A DNA stretch of 64,000 nt from Sphingobium lactosutens (GCF_013393185.1 NZ_QJQX01000082.1:48551-112550), one strand, 5' to 3'; counted from the stretch's first letter, positions 1 through 9,799 are shown. Program-made: numbers and translations. Notes: a model not told the origin generated them from the sequence alone.

Positions 1-1
1 G

Positions 2-121
2 CTCTGGGCGCATCTGATGGTGCAGGTGCAGGCTGCCCTGTCGCACCGCATCCGTTGGGGCGGATGGGACTATTGGGTGAAACGGGGGCGGGTCTTGCGG
101 ATGGAGCGGGTGGGCGCCTGA
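2..121 (+). CDS. C-terminal end of an unidentified gene (partial)
   Basis: An open frame enters from the left edge and ends with TGA six bases before the convergent DUF952 gene. The visible 39 residues include a basic, tryptophan-rich stretch (RIRWGGWDYWVKRGR). Such a 'W-x-G-x-x-Y' ending is seen at the C-terminus of some family 2 glycosyltransferases, but that is only a resemblance and I do not assign a function. The convergent, tightly packed arrangement with the next gene supports a real gene end rather than chance. Confidence 0.4.
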   Translation, partial: LWAHLMVQVQAALSHRIRWGGWDYWVKRGRVLRMERVGA

Positions 122-126
122 CCTTC

Positions 127-477
127 CTATTCGAACCCAGCCGGAAACTGGTGCTGGCCATCGTCGCCGATGCGCAGCACGACCTTGCCCGCCACCGCGC
201 TCATCGGCAGGTCGCCATAAAGGTGGGGGAAGAGCGCGCCGCCGCGTGACACTTCCCATTTGATCGCCGCGCCAAAGGGGGCGAGGTCGATCATCAGCAT
301 GACCAGCCGATCCTGTCCCGCAAAATGCTTGGCGACCGTTTCTGCCGCCTGATCGCGCGTGGACATGTGGATATAGCCGTCCGTCAGGTCGATCGGCGCG
401 CCCTTGAACAGGCCGTCGGCCTTGAACTGATCATATTGATCGGCGGTCAGTACCTTGTAGGCGAAGAGGTCGCTCAC
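127..477 (-). CDS. DUF952 family protein
   Basis: This 116-residue protein has the DUF952 pattern: an N-terminal YKVLTADQYDQF segment, a central DGYIHMSTRDQAAETV block and a LYGDLP segment near the end. The biochemical role of the family is unknown. The predicted start is GTG, which overlaps the gyrA stop codon as GTGA, so the gene is translationally coupled to and probably co-transcribed with gyrA. The length is normal for the family. Confidence 0.85.
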   Translation of the reverse strand: MSDLFAYKVLTADQYDQFKADGLFKGAPIDLTDGYIHMSTRDQAAETVAKHFAGQDRLVMLMIDLAPFGAAIKWEVSRGGALFPHLYGDLPMSAVAGKVVLRIGDDGQHQFPAGFE

Positions 478-3152
478 GCTTCTGTGGCTTCCGGTGCGTC
501 ACCGTCATCGTCGCTTTCCTCGATCTTCGCGGCGCTCACCACATGCTCATTGTCGGCGACGTTGAACAGGCGGACGCCGGCCGAGTTGCGGCTGATGACG
601 CGCAGGCTGTCGAGGCCCATGCGGATCAGCTTGGCCTGATCGGTGACGAGCATCAGCTGGTTCGCCTGGGTAGCGGAGAAGCTGGCGACGACACGGCCGT
701 TGCGGGCAATATTGTCGATATTGGTGATGCCCTGACCGCCACGGCCGGTGCGGCGATAGTCATAGGCCGACGACAGCTTGCCATAGCCATTGGTGCAGAC
801 GGTCAGGATGAACTGTTCCGCCGCCGCAAATTCAGCTGCACGCTCGGCCGGCAGGGTCGATTCGGCGTCATTATCCTTCCATGGCGCGGCGCGCAAATAG
901 GCATCGCGTTCGTCCGGGGTGGCGTCGAAACCCTTGAGGATCGACAGCGAGATCACCTCGTCATCGGCCTTCAGCGTCATGCCGCGCACGCCGGTCGAGG
1001 TGCGGCTCTGGAATTCGCGCACGTCGGTGGCGGCGAAGCGGATCGCCTTGCCCTGACGCGTAGCGAGCAGCACGTCATCCTCTTCCGTCAGCAGGGCGAC
1101 GCCGATCAGGCGATCGTCGCTGCCTTCGTCGAAGCGCATGGCAAGCTTGCCGTTGGACGGAATGTTGGCGAAGGCGTCCATGCTGTTGCGGCGCACGGTG
1201 CCGTTCGCGGTGGCGAACATCACGTGCAGATCCTTCCAGCTTTCTTCGTCCTCCGGCAACGGCAGCACGGTCTGGATCGTCTCGCCTGGCCCCAGCGGTA
1301 GCAGGTTGATCATCGGGCGACCACGCGTCGCCGGGCCGCCTTCGGGCAGGCGCCATACCTTCATGCGGTAGACCTTGCCGGCGGTGGAGAAGAACAGCAC
1401 CGGCGTATGGGTCGAGGTCACGAACAGTTCGGTGACGGCGTCCTCATCCTTGGTCGCCATGCCCGAACGGCCCTTGCCGCCGCGCGCCTGGGCGCGGAAG
1501 CTTTCGAGCGGGGTGCGCTTGATATAGCCCTGCACCGTGACGGTGACGACCATCTCCTCGCGCTCGATCAGATCCTCGTCCTCGATGCCATCGGCAGCTG
1601 CGGTGATTTCCGACAGGCGCGGCGTGGCGAATTCGCGCTCGATCGCCTCCAGTTCCTCACGCATCACGGCATAGAGCTTTACCCGGTCGCCCAGGATGGC
1701 GAGATATTCGGCGATGGCTTCGGCTAGTTCTGCCAGTTCCTTGCCGATTTCGTCGCGGCCCAGCGCGGTCAGGCGATGCAGGCGCAGGTCGAGGATGGCG
1801 CGGACCTGGATATCCGACAGCTTGTAGACGTCGCCGGTGACTTCCGTCTCGATCGCCTCGACCAGCCGCAGATAGGGCGCGATCTCCCCGATCGGCCATT
1901 CGCGGGCCAGCAGCTTTTCACGGGCTTCGGCTGGGCTGGACGAACCCCGGATGATCTTGACCATCTCGTCGAGATTGCTGACCGCGACGACGAGGCCCAG
2001 CAAGACATGCGCCCGGTCGCGCGCTTTGTTCAGTTCGAACTTGGTGCGGCGGGTGATGACCTCTTCACGGAACTTGACGAAGGCCTCGATGATCTCGCGC
2101 AGGCCCAGCAATTCGGGGCGGCCGCCACGGATGGCCAGCATGTTGGCGGGGAAGCTCGACTGCGCGGGAGTGTTGCGCCACAACTGGTTTAGCACGACTT
2201 CGGGCGTCGCGTCGCGCTTCAGGTCCATGACGATGCGGACGCCTTCGCGGCTCGATTCGTCGCGGATGTCGCTGATGCCCTCGATCCGCTTGTCCTTGGC
2301 GGCTTCGGCGATCTTTTCGACGAGGCCGTTCTTGCCGACCTGATAGGGGATGGCGGTCAGCACGATCGACTGGCGATCGCCACGGCCTTCCTCGACCACA
2401 TGGCGCGAGCGCATCATGATGGAGCCACGGCCGGTGTGATAGGCGCTGCGCGCGCCCGACTGGCCCAGGATCAGCGGCGCGGTCGGGAAATCGGGGCCGG
2501 GGACGATCTGGATCAGTTCGTCCGTGGTGATGCCGGGATTGTCGATATAGGCAAGGCAGGCGCGCAGCACTTCACCGAGATTATGCGGTGGTATGTTGGT
2601 CGCCATGCCGACCGCGATTCCGCCCGCGCCATTGACCAGCAGGTTGGGAAAGCGCGCCGGCAGCACCTGCGGTTCGCTTTCCGAAGCGTCATAATTGGGG
2701 GTGAAATCGACAGTGTCCTTGTCGAGATCGTCCAGCAGCGCGGTCGCCACCTTGGCGAGGCGCGCTTCGGTGTAGCGCATGGCCGCCGGCGGATCGGGGT
2801 CCATCGATCCGAAATTGCCCTGACCGTCGATCAGCGGCACGCGCATCGACCAGTCCTGCGTCATGCGGGCCAATGCGTCGTAGATCGAGCTGTCGCCGTG
2901 CGGGTGATATTTACCCATCACTTCACCGACCAGACGGGCGGACTTGCGATAGGGACGATTGTAGACGAAGCCCGATTCCTGGGCGGAGAAGAGAATGCGG
3001 CGGTGCACCGGCTTCAACCCGTCGCGAACGTCCGGCAGGGCGCGGGCGACGATGACCGACATGGCATAATCGAGATAGCTGGTCTTCATCTCCTCAACGA
3101 TGGAGATGGGGCTGATATCCGAAGGGTCGGCGAGGGCAGTCTCGTCGGTCAA
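474..3152 (-). CDS. gyrA: DNA gyrase subunit A
   Basis: GyrA is the DNA-cleaving and religating subunit of the type II topoisomerase that introduces negative supercoils. The 892 residues are close to the usual length. The catalytic tyrosine is Tyr127 in AAMRYTEARLAK. The quinolone-resistance region reads KYHPHGDSSIYDAL, with Ser88 and Asp92 matching E. coli Ser83 and Asp87, so it is a wild-type, fluoroquinolone-sensitive sequence. A GyrA-box variant (QARGGKGRSG) in the C-terminal beta-propeller separates it from ParC. The C-terminus is acidic. It is transcribed with the DUF952 gene and diverges from the TPR genes across about 280 bp. Confidence 0.98.
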   Translation of the reverse strand: MTDETALADPSDISPISIVEEMKTSYLDYAMSVIVARALPDVRDGLKPVHRRILFSAQESGFVYNRPYRKSARLVGEVMGKYHPHGDSSIYDALARMTQDWSMRVPLIDGQGNFGSMDPDPPAAMRYTEARLAKVATALLDDLDKDTVDFTPNYDASESEPQVLPARFPNLLVNGAGGIAVGMATNIPPHNLGEVLRACLAYIDNPGITTDELIQIVPGPDFPTAPLILGQSGARSAYHTGRGSIMMRSRHVVEEGRGDRQSIVLTAIPYQVGKNGLVEKIAEAAKDKRIEGISDIRDESSREGVRIVMDLKRDATPEVVLNQLWRNTPAQSSFPANMLAIRGGRPELLGLREIIEAFVKFREEVITRRTKFELNKARDRAHVLLGLVVAVSNLDEMVKIIRGSSSPAEAREKLLAREWPIGEIAPYLRLVEAIETEVTGDVYKLSDIQVRAILDLRLHRLTALGRDEIGKELAELAEAIAEYLAILGDRVKLYAVMREELEAIEREFATPRLSEITAAADGIEDEDLIEREEMVVTVTVQGYIKRTPLESFRAQARGGKGRSGMATKDEDAVTELFVTSTHTPVLFFSTAGKVYRMKVWRLPEGGPATRGRPMINLLPLGPGETIQTVLPLPEDEESWKDLHVMFATANGTVRRNSMDAFANIPSNGKLAMRFDEGSDDRLIGVALLTEEDDVLLATRQGKAIRFAATDVREFQSRTSTGVRGMTLKADDEVISLSILKGFDATPDERDAYLRAAPWKDNDAESTLPAERAAEFAAAEQFILTVCTNGYGKLSSAYDYRRTGRGGQGITNIDNIARNGRVVASFSATQANQLMLVTDQAKLIRMGLDSLRVISRNSAGVRLFNVADNEHVVSAAKIEESDDDGDAPEATEA

Positions 3153-3430
3153 AGCGATTCTCTTTGCAGGAAGGGTGTCAGTGTTGCCGGATCACTAGCC
3201 CAGCGAAACAAATCTGTCACCCCTCGCACGCAGGCGCGCGCCTGCGCGTGCAACCAAGGCGGTGTGCCGGGCGCCGGAAGTTGCGGGCGGAACGAAGGCG
3301 GCGCATAACAGTTGCAAATCTCGTTGATTTAGGCTTGTTCAAAGCCCGTTCACGCGCCGGCCCCTAATCGGCGCTTAACCCCGAAAGGTCGCCTGAGACC
3401 CCTGTCAGGCGTGCGAAGGAGATGAGGATC

Positions 3431-4705
3431 ATGCGTTTTGTTACCCCGGTGTCGCTCGCGCTTGCTTTGGCGCTGACGGGCGGTGCTGTTTCGGCACCCG
3501 CCTTTGCCGCGAAGAAGGAAGAGAAGAAGGCTGGTCCGAAGCTCAACGTCTCCCCCGACGTGATCAAGGCGTTGCAGGCCGCGCAAAAGGCAGCCGAGGC
3601 GCAGGATTTCGCCGGCGCCAAGGCGGCCCTTGTTGAGGCCGACAGCAAGGCGCAGTCGAACGACGACAAATATCAGATCGGCGCGATCAAGCTGAACACG
3701 TCGATCGCTTCGAAGGATGCGGCGATGCAGGGCGAAGCGCTGACCCAGATGCTGGATAGCGGCCTGACCCCGCCCGAACAGGCTGGCCAGTTCAACGCGA
3801 TCGCCGCCGATCAGGCGCTTCAGGCCAAGAATTACGACCTCGCCATTCAGCGTGGGGAAGCGGCGCTGGCGGCCGGCTATAAGGCGGAACAGGTCCAGCC
3901 GACCCTGGCCCAGGCCTATTTCGGCAAGGCCGGCACCACCAACACATCGGCCGAGCCGGCACGGGGCCTGACCCAGAAGGGTCTGGCTGCACTGAAGGCG
4001 GCGGCGGATGCCAGCAAGGCTTCGGGCCAGCAGCCGCCGGCGCAATGGTATCAGATCGGCGTCGGTCGTGCTGAAGCGGCTAAGCTGCCGGAAGTGACCG
4101 AATGGGCGACCATGGCTTATCAGGCCGAACCGAGCGGCCAGAATCTCCGTACACTCGTCCGCCTGTTCCAGCGTGCCAACCCGACCATTTCGAACCGTGA
4201 GAACCTCGATGTCCTGCGCCTGCTCGGTGCGTCGGACGGTCTCGTGATCGCCGCCGACTACACCGAATATGCCGAAATGGCGTCGAAGACCGGCATTTAT
4301 GGCGAGGTCAAGTCGGTGATCGACAAGGGTCGGGCCAAGGGCGTGCTGAACGCCAGTGCCGGTAATGACGTGTATCAGACTGCCGTACCGAAGATCGCAG
4401 GCGACAAGGGTTCGCTGGGTTCGGCCGAGGCCGATGCGCAGAAGGCTGCGAATGGCAAGATCGCTGCGGCAACCGCCGACGCCTATCTGGGCTATGGCGA
4501 CTATGCCAAGGCCGCCACGCTGTTCGAGCTGGCCAAGCAGAAGGGTGGCGTAGACGCGGACGAAGTGAATACGCGCCTCGGCATCGCCAAGACGCTGGGC
4601 GGCGACACCGCCGGCGCCAAGGCGGCGTTCCAAGCCGTTCAGGCCGGATCGCGCAAGCAGGTCGCGAGCCTCTGGCTGGCTTACCTCAGCACCAAGGGCG
4701 CCTGA
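3431..4705 (+). CDS. Secreted TPR-like repeat protein, first paralogue
   Basis: A 424-residue protein begins with a cleavable signal peptide (MRFVTPVSLALALALTGG, then AFA-AKK) followed by a lysine-rich linker. The rest is alanine-rich helical pairs of tetratricopeptide type, such as DFAGAKAALVEAD, NYDLAIQRGEAALAAGY and DYAKAATLFELAKQKGGVD. The start at 3431 is preferred over an in-frame ATG at 3422 because AAGGAG at 3417-3422 sits 8 bases ahead of it and gives an immediate signal sequence. It probably acts in the periplasm as a scaffold; no catalytic motif is present. The downstream gene is a paralogue with the same architecture. Confidence 0.85.
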   Translation: MRFVTPVSLALALALTGGAVSAPAFAAKKEEKKAGPKLNVSPDVIKALQAAQKAAEAQDFAGAKAALVEADSKAQSNDDKYQIGAIKLNTSIASKDAAMQGEALTQMLDSGLTPPEQAGQFNAIAADQALQAKNYDLAIQRGEAALAAGYKAEQVQPTLAQAYFGKAGTTNTSAEPARGLTQKGLAALKAAADASKASGQQPPAQWYQIGVGRAEAAKLPEVTEWATMAYQAEPSGQNLRTLVRLFQRANPTISNRENLDVLRLLGASDGLVIAADYTEYAEMASKTGIYGEVKSVIDKGRAKGVLNASAGNDVYQTAVPKIAGDKGSLGSAEADAQKAANGKIAAATADAYLGYGDYAKAATLFELAKQKGGVDADEVNTRLGIAKTLGGDTAGAKAAFQAVQAGSRKQVASLWLAYLSTKGA

Positions 4706-4812
4706 TCCTGTTGTGCGCTGTCGCTGTCGGGCGGCAGCGCACATGATCGCTGGTTGATGGAGTGATGCCGAGTGATTCCGGCATGAATTATTTGGGGGAG
4801 GCCGGGGCGGCC

Positions 4813-6060
4813 ATGCGTAAGTTGACGGTTATTTCGAGCGGCCTGTCTATGGTGGCAGCCACGGCTATGCTCGCGGGAACGCCTGCCTTGGCGAAGAAGA
4901 AGCTGGTGGTGGCCGGACCGCCGATCACCATGTCGGATGCCTTCCGGGCCAATGTCCAGTCGGCCGAAGCCGCGCTGAAAGCGCGCGATGTGGTGACGGC
5001 GTCGACCCAGATTAGCGGTCTGATGCCCAGCACCGATTTCGAGGCTTATGTTGCGGCGGGTCTTCGCTACCAACTCGCGGTCCAGCGACGCGATGTGCAG
5101 GCGCAGCGGATCGCGTTGACCGATCTGTTCAAGACGACGGCTGTGCCGAAAACCGATGCGCCGCGGCTGCGTTACATCGCCGGCTACCTGTCCTATACCG
5201 TTGGCAATTATGACGATGCGCTGGCGCAACTCGATTATGCCAAGACGCTCGGCTATGATGGCGTCGATGCGACCATGTTGCGGGCCGATATCGCCATGCG
5301 GCGAAAGAAGCCGAAAGAGGCCCGTCCTTATCTGCAGGCGGCGATCGTGCAGAAGCGCGCCTCGGGTGAACCCGTTCCCTTGCCCTGGATCGACCGCGGT
5401 ATTTCCATGGCCTACCAGGACAGCGACTGGGCAGAGGTCAGCCAGCTCTATCGCGAGCGGTTGGCGCGCGCGTCAAGCAAGGAAGACTGGCGGTCGGCCT
5501 TGACCAATTATCTGACGGTCGGCGGGCTGGAATCGCAGGCACAGTTGGACCTTTATCGACTCCAGGCGGCCAATGGCGCGATGGCGAGCGAGCGGGACTA
5601 TCAAAATTACGCTCAATTGGCGGAGAAGGCCGGCTATTATGCCGAAGCCAAGGCGATCATCGAATCCGGCCGCAAGGCAGGCAAGCTATCGTCGACCCAG
5701 GCTGTGACGAGCAATTTGCTCAAGAGCGTGACGCCCAAGGCAACCAAGGAAATCGCCGGATTGCCGGCGCTGGCGAAGAAGGCGGCGGCTGCATCGACCG
5801 GAAAGGAGGCGCTGGCGCTTGGCGACAGCTATGTATCGCTGGGCCAATATCCGCAGGCGGTCGAGCAATATCGGCTGGCATTAAGCAAGGGCGGCGTGGA
5901 TGCCGGTCGTATCAATGCCCGGCTTGGCATGGCGCTGGCACGTTCGGGCGACTTGGCCAGTGCGCAGATGGCACTCAGCCAGGTCGGAAACGGCGATTGG
6001 GGCAACGTCGCGGGATTCTGGTCGGTGTGGATCGATCAGCAAGGCAAGAAGGCGGCTTGA
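4813..6060 (+). CDS. Secreted TPR-like repeat protein, second paralogue
   Basis: A 415-residue paralogue of the preceding gene. It has a signal peptide ending near GTPALA-KKK, then TPR-like helical pairs including NYDDALAQLDYAKTLGYDGVD and the shared C-terminal pattern QYPQAVEQYRLALSKGGVDAGRINARLGMALA. This last block corresponds to DYAKAATLFELAKQKGGVDADEVNTRLGIAKTL in the first copy. The start at 4813 follows GGGGGAGG at 4794-4801; an ATG at 4762 in the same frame would hide the signal peptide. The pair lies 107 bp apart on the same strand and looks like an old tandem duplication. The function is unknown and is presumably an envelope one. Confidence 0.85.
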   Translation: MRKLTVISSGLSMVAATAMLAGTPALAKKKLVVAGPPITMSDAFRANVQSAEAALKARDVVTASTQISGLMPSTDFEAYVAAGLRYQLAVQRRDVQAQRIALTDLFKTTAVPKTDAPRLRYIAGYLSYTVGNYDDALAQLDYAKTLGYDGVDATMLRADIAMRRKKPKEARPYLQAAIVQKRASGEPVPLPWIDRGISMAYQDSDWAEVSQLYRERLARASSKEDWRSALTNYLTVGGLESQAQLDLYRLQAANGAMASERDYQNYAQLAEKAGYYAEAKAIIESGRKAGKLSSTQAVTSNLLKSVTPKATKEIAGLPALAKKAAAASTGKEALALGDSYVSLGQYPQAVEQYRLALSKGGVDAGRINARLGMALARSGDLASAQMALSQVGNGDWGNVAGFWSVWIDQQGKKAA

Positions 6061-6295
6061 GCCGGAGCTTTGTTTGATGGCGTGAGAGCCGGCTTTTCGC
6101 AAGAATTAGCGCGCTGCGTCCGATTTAACGTAGCGTGCTGAAAGGCCGATCCGATCTAATCTGATTGGATCGGCCGCTGGAGTGCGCTGCGTTCAATCCA
6201 GCCCAGAACGCGCGCTCCACTTCTTCATTGCATCCTTTTGAGCGGAAAACCCGTTCCGACCTTTCCGCACGATTCCCTCTCTGCCTGCTGCGGGG

Positions 6296-6769
6296 TCAGG
6301 CCGGCAGCGGGACGCCCGGAAGATTTTTCGATGTGCGGATGGTCAGCGATGTCTTCACGCTCACCACATTGGGCGCTGGCGTCAGCTTCGATGTCAGGAA
6401 TTGCTGGAAGCTCTGAAGATCCTTCGCCACGACCTTCAGGATGAAGTCGATCTCGCCATTCAGCATATGGCATTCTCGGACTTCGGGCAGACCGGCGACA
6501 TGGTCCTGAAAAGCTTTCAGATCGGCCTCCGCCTGGCTCTTCAGGCTGACCATGGCAAAGACAGTGATGGTATAGCCCAGCATGGCCGGGTCGACCACGG
6601 CATGATAGGATGTGATGGCGCCAGCCTCCTCCAGCGCACGTACCCGGCGCAGGCAGGGCGGGGCCGTCAAGCCTACCTTCCGCGCCAGTTCCACATTCGT
6701 CATTCGTCCGTCTTGCTGCAATTCTCCGAGGATCTGCAGGTCGATGTCATCGATATTCGGCCCGGCCAT
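6296..6769 (-). CDS. Lrp/AsnC family transcriptional regulator
   Basis: The 157-residue protein has the two-domain layout of the family. An N-terminal winged helix-turn-helix starts at IDDIDLQILGELQQDGRMTN and continues through VELARKVGLTAPPCLRRVRALEEAGAI. A C-terminal RAM/AsnC ligand-sensing beta-alpha-beta domain covers about residues 70-145 and includes VRECHMLNGEIDFILKV. Such proteins form octamers or dimers and sense amino acids. It stands alone, diverging from the histidine-kinase-like gene, and its target cannot be told from the sequence. Confidence 0.93.
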   Translation of the reverse strand: MAGPNIDDIDLQILGELQQDGRMTNVELARKVGLTAPPCLRRVRALEEAGAITSYHAVVDPAMLGYTITVFAMVSLKSQAEADLKAFQDHVAGLPEVRECHMLNGEIDFILKVVAKDLQSFQQFLTSKLTPAPNVVSVKTSLTIRTSKNLPGVPLPA

Positions 6770-6972
6770 TATTCCGATTATTTCCTGTCCTGTTTGTAGG
6801 GCGCATCATAATAATGTTTCAGAACAATGCAATTGTCCCACTATGCGACGTTGCGTTTCTGTCGCGACACGGCGCCTCTTTCCCTTTTCGTAACGAATGC
6901 CTATCCATAGGATTGCAGGGGCGCGAGCAGGCAAATCGCGGGTTCGTCGCCCGCGACATATGGGGATTTCAG

Positions 6973-8688
6973 GTGCGGTTCAACGATCTCATGCAAACGG
7001 TGCTGGCGGCGGATGACCGTAGCGGACCGAGTGCGGTGACGTTGTGGCGCCAGTGCGTCGACCTGCTGGCGCAGCATGACCGAACCGATCGGGAACCGAT
7101 GGATCGGCAGGAACGGGCTGCATTGCTCGATCGTCTTGCGGGATTGCGACCCAAGTTGACCGAAACGCAGCGAATCGCGACGGTCGTCGAACTGGGCCGG
7201 CGCCTGCGGTCGGCGACTTTGGTATCCTTCTTCGCAAATGATCGGCCGTCTATTGCTGCGGCGGCGATGGCGCGGGCTGAACTGCCGGATGCTGTCTGGG
7301 CGGACCTGTTGCCGCAACTCACGCCGACTGCTCGCGGCGTGCTGCGCGGTCGGCGCGATATGGGAGTGAAGACGCGGCAAGGCCTGGAGGCCTTTGGATC
7401 AGCGGATCTCGTCCTCACCACTGTACGCGTTGATATGATCGGCGATACGGCCATGTTGTTGACGGGAGATATGGCTGCGGACGAGGAAGCCGCACCCGCA
7501 CCCCGAAGCGCGACGATCACGCAGCTTCGGCCCGCGGTACGCGACGAAGATCAGATCCGCAATCTGGTCGACCGGATCGCCCAGTTCACAAGTACGCGCC
7601 GGCCAGCCGTCGACCATATGGCATCCCCGGCGGAGCCGACTCTGCCCGCTGCGCATATTTTTGCATTTGAAACGGATGCAACAGGTATTATCCTCTGGAT
7701 TGATCAGGGACCGCGCGCGGCCTTGATCGGTCTTTCGCTCGGCGAAGCCGCCATGGACGGGGGAAGCGGGCCGGACGGCCATGTCGCCGGCGCTTTCGCC
7801 CGGCGTAGCGGATTCCGCAATGGCCGTTTCACGATCGTCGGCGGAGCGATGGCAGGCGAATGGCGGATGTCGGCAACGCCGTTTTTTGATGCGCGATCGG
7901 GGCGATTCCAGGGTTATAGGGGCCAGGCCAGGCGTCCTTATCTGCACGAAGTGGCGATACAGCCTGCGCCGATGGCGATGACAGGATTGTCGGCCGATTC
8001 GCTGCGTCAGCTGGTGCATGAACTGCGTACACCGCTGAATGCGATATTGGGTTTTGCGGAAATCATCGAGCAGGAATTGTTCGGCCCCGCCGGTGAGGGT
8101 TATCGCGACATGGCCGGCAAGATCGCCGTGGATGCGCGTCATCTCCTGACGGCGTTTGATGATCTGGATCTGGCCGCGCGCGTGTCGCGTGGCGAAGACG
8201 ATGTCGAACCGCGCCTGATCGATCCCCGACATCTGGTATCGCAAGTCGCTGTTCGCTTCCGTGAACAGGATGGGATTGCCGCGGTGGATATCGCCATGGC
8301 GCCGGACCTGCCGCCGGTGCTGATCGATCCGGTCCAGGGCGAACGCATGGTGCAGCATCTGTTTCGCACGCTGATCTCCGTCACACCTACGGGGGAGGCG
8401 GTGACGGGCGCCTGCTGGTTGCGGCCCGACATGGGGCAGGGCTCCGTCGTGCTCGCAGTCGATCGGCCGTCCAGCCTGGCCGGCCTGGACGAAGCGCAAT
8501 TGCTCGATCCGGGGCATGGCGTGGATGGGGACTGGGTCGATGGCCCCCTGCTGGGCCTCGGCTTTTCGTTGCGCCTGATAAGAAGCCTGGCGGGCAGCTG
8601 CGGCGGCAGCCTGGAAATCGAAGCCGGTCGCGTTCTTCTCGCTCTTCCCGCCGCGACGGTGGCGAATGACGCAGTGGATATCGGTTGA
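6973..8688 (+). CDS. Histidine kinase-like protein with degenerate ATPase domain
   Basis: The protein is cytoplasmic, with no membrane segment. An all-helical N-terminal region (about residues 1-170) is followed by a PAS-like middle region (about 225-325) and an H-box, QLVHELRTPLNAILGF, with the phospho-acceptor at His349. The ATP-binding part is atypical. The N-box position reads HLFRTLISVTPTGE and lacks the usual asparagine; the G1 box is not recognisable; only a GLGFSLRLI G2-like stretch remains. I start it at GTG 6973 (MRFNDLMQTVL), preceded by GGGG at 6962-6965; the frame is open upstream to 6814. It may be a phosphotransfer protein or a kinase with a divergent ATPase. No response regulator is adjacent. 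Confidence 0.75.
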   Translation: MRFNDLMQTVLAADDRSGPSAVTLWRQCVDLLAQHDRTDREPMDRQERAALLDRLAGLRPKLTETQRIATVVELGRRLRSATLVSFFANDRPSIAAAAMARAELPDAVWADLLPQLTPTARGVLRGRRDMGVKTRQGLEAFGSADLVLTTVRVDMIGDTAMLLTGDMAADEEAAPAPRSATITQLRPAVRDEDQIRNLVDRIAQFTSTRRPAVDHMASPAEPTLPAAHIFAFETDATGIILWIDQGPRAALIGLSLGEAAMDGGSGPDGHVAGAFARRSGFRNGRFTIVGGAMAGEWRMSATPFFDARSGRFQGYRGQARRPYLHEVAIQPAPMAMTGLSADSLRQLVHELRTPLNAILGFAEIIEQELFGPAGEGYRDMAGKIAVDARHLLTAFDDLDLAARVSRGEDDVEPRLIDPRHLVSQVAVRFREQDGIAAVDIAMAPDLPPVLIDPVQGERMVQHLFRTLISVTPTGEAVTGACWLRPDMGQGSVVLAVDRPSSLAGLDEAQLLDPGHGVDGDWVDGPLLGLGFSLRLIRSLAGSCGGSLEIEAGRVLLALPAATVANDAVDIG

Positions 8689-8730
8689 AGGGAAACCCTC
8701 TGGCAACCATTGGGCGTTAGGGAAGGCGTC

Positions 8731-9768
8731 ATGACCGCTTTCGCTCATGACGGCAATCTGCTGAGGCAGCCGCGTGCCGAGGACATGATCGCCCTTGATC
8801 CCGCTTTCGGCCGACGGTTCATGCTCTTCGTCGATACGGAGGAAGAGTTTGACTGGAACGCCCCCTTCAGTCGCACCGGCCATAGCGTTTCTGTCGTTGA
8901 CGGCATGGCAAAGGGGCAGGCCTTTTTCGCTGCGGCAGGGGTAAAGCCCATCTATGTAACGGATTATCCCGTAGTCGAATCCGATGTCGTCGCCGCGATG
9001 ATGGGGCAATGGTTGAGCGATGGCACCGCTGATATCGGCGCGCATCTTCATCCATGGGTCAACCCTCCTCATGTAGAGGAGGTGAATGCGACCAACAGCT
9101 ATGTCGGCTTCCTGCCCGAAGCCGTCGAACGCGCCAAGCTCGAAGCGCTTTGCCAGCGGATCGAAGTGCGTTTCGGAGCGCGCCCCATCGCCTATCGTGC
9201 CGGGCGCTACGGGGTCGGACCCAATAGTGCGCGCCTGCTGGAAGAGGCGGGGTTTCGCCTCGACAGCTCCGTTCGCAGCCGCTTCGACTATAGCGCGCAG
9301 CATGGTCCGGATTTCCGGGGCCTTCCGCAAAATCCCTACTGGGCCGGACAGGAGCGAACACTTGTCGAATTGCCCCTGTCGACGGCTTTTGTCGGGCTTA
9401 TGCGGAATGGCGGTGAACGGCTTTATCGTGCGGCCCAGAAGATGGGGCCGCTCGCCGGCGTCCTGTCACGCACGGCAATGCTCAGCCGGGTGCCGCTGAC
9501 TCCGGAGGGGGTTCCTGTGCAGGAGGCCATTGCCGCGATCGATGCGCTGATCGAGGAAGATGTGCGGGTACTGAACTTCAGTTTTCACTCGCCGACATTG
9601 GCACCTGGCCATACGCCTTATGTCCGGATCGAGGCCGACCGGACAGGTTTCTACAGTTGGTGGACTAGAATATTGGAGCATCTGGCAAAGCGTGGTGTGG
9701 AGGCAGCCAGCCTAGACGAATTGCTGTTGTCTGTTCCCGTGCGAGCGAAGGCTTGCAAAGCGGCGTGA
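8731..9768 (+). CDS. WalW-like polysaccharide deacetylase (CE4 fold)
   Basis: This is a 345-residue cytosolic-looking protein of the polysaccharide deacetylase superfamily, closest to the WalW type found next to lipopolysaccharide or capsule genes. The metal-site motifs are variants: LFVDTEEEFDW carries the aspartates, GAHLHPW the histidine pair and FSFHSP the C-terminal histidine. The region AYRAGRYGVGPNSARLLEEAGF is the usual motif 3. The start at 8731 is preceded by GGGAAGG at 8720-8726. It follows the kinase-like gene by 42 bp on the same strand and may be co-transcribed. The substrate is not known. Confidence 0.8.
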   Translation: MTAFAHDGNLLRQPRAEDMIALDPAFGRRFMLFVDTEEEFDWNAPFSRTGHSVSVVDGMAKGQAFFAAAGVKPIYVTDYPVVESDVVAAMMGQWLSDGTADIGAHLHPWVNPPHVEEVNATNSYVGFLPEAVERAKLEALCQRIEVRFGARPIAYRAGRYGVGPNSARLLEEAGFRLDSSVRSRFDYSAQHGPDFRGLPQNPYWAGQERTLVELPLSTAFVGLMRNGGERLYRAAQKMGPLAGVLSRTAMLSRVPLTPEGVPVQEAIAAIDALIEEDVRVLNFSFHSPTLAPGHTPYVRIEADRTGFYSWWTRILEHLAKRGVEAASLDELLLSVPVRAKACKAA

Positions 9769-9799
9769 TGCTGCCTAATCCCGCCGATGTTCGAAGGCG

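Noticed and set aside
3350..4744. A 464-codon minus-strand frame opposite the first TPR gene
   Set aside because: It has no domain and is antisense to a gene with signal peptide, ribosome binding site and TPR repeats.
7399..9330. A 643-codon minus-strand frame across the kinase-like and deacetylase genes
   Set aside because: It is antisense to two genes with clear domain motifs. Its composition (many Arg, His, Gln) is that of a shadow frame.
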